Origin: an uncultured Eubacteriales bacterium
Lineage (GTDB): Bacteria > Bacillota > Clostridia > Peptostreptococcales > Anaerovoracaceae
NCBI GenBank assembly: GCA_910583765.1
Contig: CAJTYS010000072.1
Location: 1 to 12,745, forward strand
Direction of reading: 5' to 3'
Length of the DNA stretch: 12,745 bases
The notes beneath the pieces are model-generated. The model saw only the letters and a program-made list of their open reading frames with translations. It ran no database searches and was not told the DNA's origin. This document shows, piece by piece, positions 6,433 to 12,155 of this stretch. A program made the position numbers and the translations under genes. Within the stretch, counting starts at the first letter, position 1. Every line of letters begins with the position of its first letter.

Positions 6433-7413
6433 ATGATAATTGAGCAAGAAAGTATTTCTCTGATTCAGGACACGCCCATCAGTATCAAGGTCTATGAAGC
6501 CTTTCACGAACAAGCGCATTTTCATGGCGACTGCATTGAAATTTTGTTCTGCGTAAAAGGCGAAGCCCATATTCGGATCGCTTATGAGGAATTTCAGATG
6601 AAAACCGGAGAAATCATTCTCATTGACGCAGAGGACGTGCATTGTATTTCTTCGGAAACAGAAAACCTGCTCATATCCTTTTACATCAACCAGACCGCGG
6701 CCATGTTCAACAACGATAACCTGGTGAACATGTCTTTTGTGTGCCATAAGGGTGAAGTCCACCCCTCCATGGAACTGAAAATCGATTACATTCACATGCT
6801 CCTGCTGACCATGCTGTATTCCTATATTTCCCCCAAGTATTCAGCCGCGGAAAAAAAACGCATCATCAATGACACCGCGAAATTGGCCATGGAAATCATT
6901 GAGCGGGATTTTTCCATTTTTTACTGGATGAATGACCCCAATCAGTTTCCTAATGACGCCAAAGAACGGTTCGAGCACATCTTTACTCATATTTACAACA
7001 ATGTGACCAATCCCATCACCATAAAGGAACTGGGCAGGCTGGAGCATATCAATCCCAACTATCTGTCCCAGTTTTTAAAGAAAACTTCCTTTCTTGGGCT
7101 GCGGGGCCTGCGAACTTACATCCGAGTGTACAAAGCGGAACTCATGCTGCTGACCACTAACTTGAACGCTTCGGAAATTTCCTATCAATGTGGCTTTTCC
7201 GATCCTAAATATTTTTACAAGGCCTTCAAGCAATGGTACAAGCACACGCCCATGGAGCACCGCAAAATATACCGGCTCTACATGAAACATGCCGTTCCCA
7301 ACCAGGTATATGACTTGGACCAGATCCAGCAGGAACTCATGGAGTGGATCCTGTATCACCAATCGGAATTGCAGATGAAATTATCTGGAATCAAAAAGGA
7401 CGCGCCTGCCTGA
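6433..7413 (+). CDS. AraC/XylS-family transcriptional regulator
   Basis: A 326-residue regulator of normal family length. Residues 1-90 look like an AraC-type cupin sensing domain (HEQAHFHGDCIEILFCVKGEAHI, then KTGEIILIDAEDVHCI). A helical middle section follows, then the double helix-turn-helix at about 178-280: ITIKELGRLEHINPNYLSQF for the first, and ASEISYQCGFSDPKYFYKAF for the second, close to the AraC signature. A C-terminal tail of about 45 residues follows. GGAG (6422-6425) precedes the ATG. It probably activates the divergent dehydrogenase and perhaps the convergent permease; the ligand is unknown, an amino acid being the natural guess. Confidence 0.92.
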   Translation: MIIEQESISLIQDTPISIKVYEAFHEQAHFHGDCIEILFCVKGEAHIRIAYEEFQMKTGEIILIDAEDVHCISSETENLLISFYINQTAAMFNNDNLVNMSFVCHKGEVHPSMELKIDYIHMLLLTMLYSYISPKYSAAEKKRIINDTAKLAMEIIERDFSIFYWMNDPNQFPNDAKERFEHIFTHIYNNVTNPITIKELGRLEHINPNYLSQFLKKTSFLGLRGLRTYIRVYKAELMLLTTNLNASEISYQCGFSDPKYFYKAFKQWYKHTPMEHRKIYRLYMKHAVPNQVYDLDQIQQELMEWILYHQSELQMKLSGIKKDAPA

Positions 7414-7450
7414 TCCTTTCGTTGCCGTAAAATTTCTTCAAGACAACGGA

Positions 7451-8836
7451 TCATGGCAAAGAGCTGTGTTTGGCTCCGTACATCCCATAGACGCATATGC
7501 CTATCAGCGTCCAGCCGCCAAAAACCGTCCAGGTGACGCTGCTCAATTGCGCTGCCAAAAGCGCGCACATGCCCATGGCTGTCAAAGGCACCAGAGGCAC
7601 CAGGGGCGCGGAAAACCCTCTGTCCATGTTAGGATATCGCTGGCGCAGCAGCAGCAAGGTCAGGGCCACTAAGAAAAACGCCCATAAAGTCCCCATGTTG
7701 CACAGTTCCGCGATAGTGCTGATGGGAAGCGTCCCAGCTAGAAGACTTCCCAAAAGCCAGACACAGGCCACGGCCTTTCCTGGGACACCGCTCCTGCTCA
7801 CCTTGGCGAAAGTTTTTGGCAGCAGCCCGTCCCTTGCCATAGAATAAATCAGCCGAGACTCGCTGCCAATAAAGATCAGCACCCCGGTCATCAATCCGGC
7901 GACAGCGCCAGCGGACACCAGGGCCGAGCCCCAGCGGATGCCCGCTTCGTTGAGCGCAAAGGCCACAGGCGCGGCCACCCCTGCATAAGAGTAATACTTG
8001 CTCACTCCTGTGAGCATCAAGGTCACTGTGATGTACAAAATCGTAGCAATGGCAAGGGAACCCAGGATCCCCCTGGGCATGTCGCGCTGGGGGTCTTTGA
8101 CCTCCTCCGCTGAATTGGCGATCGCGTCAAAACCCAGATAGGCAAAGAACACCACTGCGGCTCCTGAAAATACGCCGGACCAGCCAAAAGGCAAAAACGG
8201 ATCGTAATTGCCAGGATCAATACGGCCTGCCACCAGCACGATAAAAATAAGAATCACGGTCAATTTAATGGTCACTAGGATGTTGTTCAGTCTGGCGCTT
8301 TCTTTGGTGCCCTTCATCTGGATCAAAGCCATGATGGAAATGATGGCTATGGCCGGCAGATTGACCAGGCCGCCGCTGGACGCATCCATAAGAAATTCCT
8401 GGGGAAGCTGGATCCCCAGCAGCGGCAGGATGTTGGAAACATAGGCGGACCAGCCTACCGCAATGGCTGACATGCCAACAATGTATTCCAAGGTCAGGCA
8501 CCAGCCGATGAACCAGGCGAAAATTTCTCCCATCCCCGCGTACACGAAGGTGTACGCTCCGCCAGAGGCTGGCAGGAAAGAAGCCAGCTCCGCATAACAC
8601 AGAGCCGCGCATCCACAGGCGATCCCAGCGATGACAAAGGACAGCACCAGTCCCGGCCCAGCGTGTTCCGCCGCGGCCACGCCTGTGATCACGAACAGAC
8701 CAGAACCAAGGATCACGCCCACTCCCATCATGGTCAGTTCAAACGCACCCAGCGTTCGACGCAGTTTTCCTGTCCTGCTTCCCCCTCGCACTTGAGAAAT
8801 AGGCAGCTTTCTAAAAATCCCCTTTTCCATTTTCAT
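7451..8836 (-). CDS. APC-superfamily amino-acid permease (cationic amino acid transporter type)
   Basis: A 461-residue membrane transporter with about 12 hydrophobic segments. The first helix carries the hallmark GVILGSGLFVITGVAA followed by AGPGLVLSF, and the CYAELASFLPASGGAYTFVY segment in helix 3 is diagnostic for the cationic amino acid transporter branch (YfnA-like, TC 2.A.3.3). Length matches that branch. Transport of an amino acid into the cell by proton symport is the expected role; which amino acid is open. The start is uncertain: ATG 8836 or 8830, both after a weak GAGAAAGAG site. It converges with the AraC gene with only 37 bases between stop codons. Confidence 0.92.
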   Translation of the reverse strand: MKMEKGIFRKLPISQVRGGSRTGKLRRTLGAFELTMMGVGVILGSGLFVITGVAAAEHAGPGLVLSFVIAGIACGCAALCYAELASFLPASGGAYTFVYAGMGEIFAWFIGWCLTLEYIVGMSAIAVGWSAYVSNILPLLGIQLPQEFLMDASSGGLVNLPAIAIISIMALIQMKGTKESARLNNILVTIKLTVILIFIVLVAGRIDPGNYDPFLPFGWSGVFSGAAVVFFAYLGFDAIANSAEEVKDPQRDMPRGILGSLAIATILYITVTLMLTGVSKYYSYAGVAAPVAFALNEAGIRWGSALVSAGAVAGLMTGVLIFIGSESRLIYSMARDGLLPKTFAKVSRSGVPGKAVACVWLLGSLLAGTLPISTIAELCNMGTLWAFFLVALTLLLLRQRYPNMDRGFSAPLVPLVPLTAMGMCALLAAQLSSVTWTVFGGWTLIGICVYGMYGAKHSSLP

Positions 8837-8866
8837 ACCATGTTCTCTTTCTCTCAGATTTGATAA

Positions 8867-8872
8867 AGTATA
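8867..8872 (-). promoter_or_regulatory. Possible -10 of the permease promoter
   Basis: TATACT reads on the minus strand at about 8872-8867, preceded by AA and followed by the permease start about 30 bases later. No convincing -35 is found at the usual spacing. It lies after the terminator at 8884-8925, so a promoter here would free the permease from upstream transcription. Confidence 0.3.
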
Positions 8873-8883
8873 TTAGGATGAGA

Positions 8884-8925
8884 GAAAAAATAGACCGAAG
8901 AATCAGCGACTGCTCATCCTCGGTC
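8884..8925 (-). terminator. Intrinsic terminator downstream of the orphaned thioesterase 3' end
   Basis: On the minus strand a stem of about 13 pairs (GACCGA/TCGGTC at the base, 8925-8920 with 8898-8893, one bulge and one mismatch inside, tetraloop AGTC) is followed by TATTTTTTC (8892-8884). It lies about 22 bases beyond the stop codon of the thioesterase fragment at 8950-9003. Its natural role is to end the thioesterase transcript; it could also act as an attenuator in front of the permease gene. Confidence 0.6.
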
Positions 8926-8946
8926 CACATCAATACGATTTGAATA

Positions 8947-9003
8947 TCATTTGTCGCCCTTGCGGTCTGCTTTTGCCTGAAATTTTTCATCATTTACCAC
9001 AAA
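8947..9003 (-). pseudogene. Orphaned 3' end of the thioesterase gene (left copy of 54-base repeat)
   Basis: Positions 8950-9003 match 9918-9971 at 51 of 54 bases. Read on the minus strand it encodes FVVNDEKFQAKADRKGDK, identical to residues 112-129 of the thioesterase except for R in place of S, and is followed at once by a TGA stop (8949-8947). Nothing upstream (9004 rightwards) resembles the rest of the gene. A stop codon directly after the repeat and a terminator 22 bases on suggest that this was the original end of the gene. Confidence 0.85.
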
Positions 9004-9128
9004 GGGAAACCACCTTGCCAGCGCTTGATATAAAATTTTCCGGCAACACTAAAAACAAATAGTAAATCGTTCTGATTTATGTTATCCTTTTAGCAAGAAC
9101 CGCAAGCCTGCAGCAAGGAGGGATGACA

Positions 9129-9569
9129 TTGAAAATCTATCTTGACATGTGTTGTTATAATAGACCCTATGATGACCAGTCGCAATTGAAGGTGGCTATG
9201 GAAACGCAATCTAAACTACATATCCAAGATTTAATCAAAAAGAAACAATTGAAACTGATCGCATCCTACATGCTCAGATATGAATGTGGCAATAATCCGT
9301 TTGAAATGCGCCGCAATACGATTCTTGCTTTCATCAATGAAAATGCCTATGGATACGTAGGTATTGGACGTAAAACAGAAATCGAAACAAATGCCGCTGA
9401 AATCATGAAAACCGGAATCAAATTCAAAGATGCTTGTCACGTGGCCTCGGCTATATACGCAGGATGTGAATATTTCATATCCACGGATACTCGCTTATTG
9501 AAGTATAAAACGCAAAAGATAAAAATGGTTACCCCTATTGAATTTATCACAGGACTGGAGAGTGAATAA
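9129..9569 (+). CDS. PIN-domain toxin-like ribonuclease (VapC-type)
   Basis: A 146-residue PIN-domain protein. The four acidic residues expected of the metal-dependent RNase site are visible: D6 in IYLDMCC, E52 in RYECGNNP, D101 in KDACHVASA, and D120 in ISTDTRLL. Together with the NRPYDD motif after the first strand this matches a recognised PIN/VapC-like group. VapC toxins cut tRNA or rRNA; the target here is unknown. I prefer TTG 9129 as the start: AGGAGG (9116-9121) is seven bases from it but only one base from ATG 9123. The stop codon is one base before the next gene, so the two are translated together. Order is toxin first, the reverse of typical vapBC. Flanked by the 54-base repeats. 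Confidence 0.85.
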   Translation: MKIYLDMCCYNRPYDDQSQLKVAMETQSKLHIQDLIKKKQLKLIASYMLRYECGNNPFEMRRNTILAFINENAYGYVGIGRKTEIETNAAEIMKTGIKFKDACHVASAIYAGCEYFISTDTRLLKYKTQKIKMVTPIEFITGLESE

Positions 9570-9570
9570 A

Positions 9571-9798
9571 ATGATCGCAAGTACTGTCGAAATCATGAAT
9601 AAAGGTATGAAATGCCTGATTGAACAATTGGGCATCGTTGAAGCGGAACAATTCATTTCCGTTATTATTCGGGAAAAGTTTGATTACACAAAATGGCAAC
9701 GAGAATATTTTGACGCAAAAACGCCGCAAGAAATCAGCGATGAAGCATCTAGTTTTGAAGCGCTTCACCCTTTTACGGGTAACGCTGTACAACTCTGA
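9571..9798 (+). CDS. Small PIN-partner protein, candidate antitoxin
   Basis: A 75-residue protein starting at ATG 9571, one base after the PIN stop codon, with GGAG (9557-9560) inside the end of the PIN gene. It begins with a predicted helical region (STVEIMNKGMKCLIEQLGIVEAEQFISVI), then a conserved-looking FDYTKWQREYF segment and a C-terminal HPFTGNA. It has no visible AbrB, ribbon-helix-helix or Phd/YefM motif, so it is not a standard VapB. I recall similar short proteins next to PIN genes in clostridia but cannot name a family. Neutralisation of the PIN protein is inferred from the coupling. Confidence 0.65.
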   Translation: MIASTVEIMNKGMKCLIEQLGIVEAEQFISVIIREKFDYTKWQREYFDAKTPQEISDEASSFEALHPFTGNAVQL

Positions 9799-9824
9799 AC
9801 CTTTCCAGGTGGAAAGATTCAGAG
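9793..9824 (+). terminator. Hairpin at the end of the toxin-partner operon
   Basis: A 13-pair stem with one C-A mismatch (9793-9806 with 9811-9824) and an AGGT loop overlaps the stop codon of the small gene. It lacks a T-tract, so it may be an RNA-stabilising 3' hairpin rather than a classic terminator. A further two-step inverted repeat follows: ACATGC/GCATGT (9834-9839, 9890-9895) enclosing AAAGCC/GGCTTT (9861-9866, 9881-9886). Confidence 0.5.
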
Positions 9825-9905
9825 TATGGACAAACATGCTTTTAGGTAAGTTTCTTGGCAAAAGCCTTTTCTCTTCTCATGGCTTTATCGCATGTTCTTT
9901 AAACC

Positions 9906-10304
9906 TCAATCTTTTACTTTGTCGCCCTTACTATCTGCTTTTGCCTGAAATTTTTCATCATTTACCACAAAACGCTGGTGATCTCCTTCTCCGATCACGC
10001 CAGCTTCGTCCCTGGCGACCACATGAAAGGTCAGTTTTCTTCCATCTACCGCAGTCAATTCGCTTTCGCAGGTGACAGTCATACCCAAAGGCGTGGCCGC
10101 TGTGTGCCGGATATCCAAGGCCGTGCCCACTGTGCCTTCTCCCTGTGCCAAATGCTCTGCCACGCTTTTCCATGCGGTCTCTTCCATCAGTGCGACCATG
10201 GCTGGTGTGGCGAACACCTTTAATGTGCCGCTGCCCATAGCTGCCGCACTGTTTTCCTCGCGAACCTTGACCTGCTGCCTTCCTTTGATCCCTGCTTCCA
10301 ACAT
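9906..10304 (-). CDS. Hotdog-fold thioesterase, fluoroacetyl-CoA thioesterase (FlK)-like
   Basis: A 132-residue single hotdog-domain protein. The FlK catalytic triad (Thr42, Glu50, His76 in the characterised enzyme) is matched by T33 (FATPAM), E41 (MEETAW) and H67 (DIRHTA) with the same spacing of 8 and 26 residues. Members hydrolyse small acyl-CoA or similar thioesters in the cytoplasm; most FlK relatives have unknown substrates and only a few act on fluoroacetyl-CoA. AGGAGG lies nine bases before the ATG. The gene has its own strong promoter and follows the hybrid kinase gene by 62 bases. The 3' end is duplicated beyond a toxin-antitoxin module, and the protein gains a short VKD tail. Confidence 0.88.
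   Translation of the reverse strand: MLEAGIKGRQQVKVREENSAAAMGSGTLKVFATPAMVALMEETAWKSVAEHLAQGEGTVGTALDIRHTAATPLGMTVTCESELTAVDGRKLTFHVVARDEAGVIGEGDHQRFVVNDEKFQAKADSKGDKVKD
9918..9971 (-). repeat. Right copy of the 54-base repeat, inside the intact thioesterase gene
   Basis: This copy encodes residues 112-129 of the thioesterase. It differs from the copy at 8950-9003 by three bases, all close together near codons 124-125. After the repeat the intact gene continues for three extra codons (VKD) to a stop at 9906-9908, whereas the left copy stops immediately. The extra tail looks like read-through into inserted DNA. Confidence 0.85.
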
Positions 10305-10336
10305 GTTCCTTTTCCTCCTGTGTTTTCAGATGGCAT

Positions 10337-10366
10337 ATTTTAGCATGAAATCCCGCGGCCTGTCAA
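10337..10366 (-). promoter_or_regulatory. Strong sigma-A promoter of the thioesterase gene
   Basis: On the minus strand, TTGACA (10366-10361) is a perfect -35, followed by an 18-base spacer ending in TGC and then TAAAAT (10342-10337), giving an extended -10. The -35 abuts the kinase stop codon (10369-10367). Predicted transcription start is near 10330, giving a leader of about 26 bases. The thioesterase is therefore probably expressed separately from the kinase. Confidence 0.8.
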
Positions 10367-11965
10367 TCACCTGTGCTCCCTTGCGCCCAGCACTTGCCGC
10401 AGAACGGCTTCTAGATCTTTTTTCTTCACTGGCTTTGTCAGGTGATGATCCATGCCCGCTGCCTGGGACGCTTGGATATCCTCTGTGAACGCATTGCCTG
10501 TCAAGGCCACGATCGGGACGTCCCTGCCTTCCTCTGACATGCTCCGAAGCTTTCGGGTAGCTTCATAACCATCCATCACCGGCATCTGCACATCCATCAA
10601 AATCACGTCAAATGTATGTGCGGGCCGCCTGCCGAACACCTCCAGCGCCTGCTCTCCGTTCCCTGCCTGATCCACCTCCGCGCCCATGAGTTCCAGGATA
10701 TCCGTCAACACATCCGCTGTCATCTCATTATCCTCTACCAGCAGGATCCGGTATCCGCTGCAATCAAACCCTTGAACTTCTTCTCCGCTCTTTTCTCCCT
10801 CTTGCGCTTTATCATCATATCGAAGTTCCAGGGGTATGTCTACGGTAAAGGTGCTGCCCTCGCCCAATCTGCTCTCCACTGATAATTTCCCGCCCATCAG
10901 ATCCACCAAACTCTTTGTGATGGACATGCCCAGTCCTGTGCCTTCAATTTCCTGAGAGCGCTCGGTGTTTTCTTTGGCAAAGGGCTCAAAAATGATTTGC
11001 TGGAACGTCTCTGACATCCCGTAGCCGTTATCGTAGATCCGGATTCGCACCTCTCCCTGCGCGGCCTTTTCCTGTAAATCTTCCTGGCAATTCTGGGCCA
11101 GCTGAAATACAATGCGACCGCCTCTTTGTGTATATTTAACTCCATTAGACAAAAGATTGATCAAAACCTGCCTGATTCGCACAGGATCACCTGTGACTTT
11201 CGGACAGAAGATGTTCCAATTTGTTTCTACAACCTGCATTTTGGCCTCAGCCTGTGGCCGGATGATATCCATCACGTCATCCAGCAATTCGTCCAGATCA
11301 AAGGGGCGTTGTTCCAAGGCCATCCTGCCGCTTTCAATCCGTGACATGTCCAGCACATCATTGATCAGCTCCAAAAGATGAGTGGAAGATCTAGCGATTT
11401 TATAAAGGTATTCTTGTACTTTTTCCTGTTCCTCCATATGCTCCATAGCCAGATCCGTCAGCCCCATGATTGCGTTCATGGGCGTGCGCATGTCATGAGA
11501 AATGGTTGTCAGGAACCGGCTTTTCGCTGCGTTGGAGCGTTCCGCTTCCTGCAGATCCTGACGGATCCGATCCATGCTGGCCCGCTCTTTGGAACGGTCA
11601 GAAACATTGATGATGATCTTCTCTTCTTCATTTGGAAACGCACGCAGAAAACTCCAGCAACATCTGCACCACAACTCACCTCCTGTCTGGATGTTGATCA
11701 GGTATCGCTCTTCCTCCCCCGAATCCCTGCGCCGAAACATCGTCAAGTCGCAGCTTTCCGCCAGACCGATCTGTTGCAGCAAATATCCTGCAGAGGCATG
11801 CTCTTCCTGACGAACGCCAAGGAGCCGCTCCGCATTTGGGCTGACATATTCCAGTCTGTCCGAATCCACATCCGCAGCGATTAAAACTTCTTCCAAGTTG
11901 GCAAATACAGTCTGGAAAAATTTTTTCCAATAATCTGTTTGCTTTTCGTTTTTTCTAATCAACAT
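10367..11965 (-). CDS. Soluble hybrid histidine kinase (PAS-like, HisKA, HATPase, receiver)
   Basis: A 532-residue hybrid sensor kinase. Residues 20-125 form a degenerate PAS-like sensing region (LEYVSPNAERLLG). A coiled-coil-like linker (125-148) leads to HisKA with phospho-acceptor H157 (SHDMRTPMNAIMG). The ATPase domain follows with N274 (N box), D312-x-G314 (G1) and the G342-x-G344-x-G346 loop (G2). A receiver domain (406-527) has acidic E411/D412, phospho-acceptor D458, T489 and K511. No transmembrane segment or signal peptide is visible, so it acts in the cytoplasm. There is no adjacent response regulator or Hpt gene, so its output partner lies elsewhere. The start at 11965 follows GAAGG with seven bases of spacing. 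Confidence 0.93.
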   Translation of the reverse strand: MLIRKNEKQTDYWKKFFQTVFANLEEVLIAADVDSDRLEYVSPNAERLLGVRQEEHASAGYLLQQIGLAESCDLTMFRRRDSGEEERYLINIQTGGELWCRCCWSFLRAFPNEEEKIIINVSDRSKERASMDRIRQDLQEAERSNAAKSRFLTTISHDMRTPMNAIMGLTDLAMEHMEEQEKVQEYLYKIARSSTHLLELINDVLDMSRIESGRMALEQRPFDLDELLDDVMDIIRPQAEAKMQVVETNWNIFCPKVTGDPVRIRQVLINLLSNGVKYTQRGGRIVFQLAQNCQEDLQEKAAQGEVRIRIYDNGYGMSETFQQIIFEPFAKENTERSQEIEGTGLGMSITKSLVDLMGGKLSVESRLGEGSTFTVDIPLELRYDDKAQEGEKSGEEVQGFDCSGYRILLVEDNEMTADVLTDILELMGAEVDQAGNGEQALEVFGRRPAHTFDVILMDVQMPVMDGYEATRKLRSMSEEGRDVPIVALTGNAFTEDIQASQAAGMDHHLTKPVKKKDLEAVLRQVLGAREHR

Positions 11966-12009
11966 TGAAGTGCCTTCTTTCTTTTCTCGTGCACTCTTCC
12001 ATATATTTC

Positions 12010-12015
12010 ATTATA
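12010..12015 (-). promoter_or_regulatory. -10 element upstream of the hybrid kinase gene
   Basis: TATAAT reads on the minus strand at 12015-12010, about 45 bases before the kinase start. The -35 region at 16-18 bases (CCCATT or nearby) is a poor match, so the promoter may be weak or need an activator. The rest of 11966-12110 shows no coding potential. Confidence 0.35.
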
Positions 12016-12112
12016 GCTTTAATCGCCCTGCTAATGGGACTTTATTTTACGACAATATCTGACACGCTCTGCCAGATGATGCGCTTCCTTTTAGAAAGAC
12101 CGGATTTTGGGA

Positions 12113-12144
12113 CAAAAAAACGCCTGAGCAGCTAAACTCAGGCT
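12113..12144 (-). terminator. Intrinsic terminator of the CobW-like gene
   Basis: A perfect 7-pair stem GCCTGAG/CTCAGGC (12122-12128 with 12137-12143) with an 8-base loop lies about 12 bases past the stop codon at 12156-12158. On the minus strand it is followed by GTTTTTTTG (12121-12113), a long T-tract. Confidence 0.88.
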
Positions 12145-12155
12145 AAATTTTCTTA

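Larger units (their letters stand above)
8950..9971. mobile_element. Putative inserted toxin-antitoxin islet bounded by 54-base direct repeats
   Basis: The two 54-base repeats (8950-9003 and 9918-9971) bound a 914-base interior containing only the PIN gene and its partner. The interior is visibly richer in A and T than the flanking genes and reads in the opposite direction to them. The layout matches an element that enters at a gene's 3' end and supplies a replacement end, but there is no recombinase, transposase or integrase inside, so mobility would have to be in trans or ancient. Duplication by recombination with a related genome is an alternative. Confidence 0.45.

Noticed and set aside
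7414..7450. Terminator between the convergent AraC and permease genes
   Set aside because: Only a 5-base stem (CGTTG/CAACG, 7420-7424 and 7444-7448) with a 19-base loop and no T-tract is present, too weak to call.
8875..8925. AGGATGAG/CTCATCCT pairing (8875-8882 with 8913-8920) as an antiterminator in front of the permease
   Set aside because: On the minus strand the second arm lies after the T-tract, so it would be made only after the termination decision. It cannot act as a classic antiterminator, and the 8-base match may be chance.
8811..8993. Minus-strand 60-codon frame overlapping the permease start
   Set aside because: It runs out of the thioesterase fragment in another frame, through the terminator, and overlaps the permease; no ribosome site or conserved features.
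9004..9917. Integron cassette or IS-type element carrying the toxin module
   Set aside because: I found no attC-like paired core sites, no transposase or integrase frame, and no terminal inverted repeats at the 54-base repeat edges.
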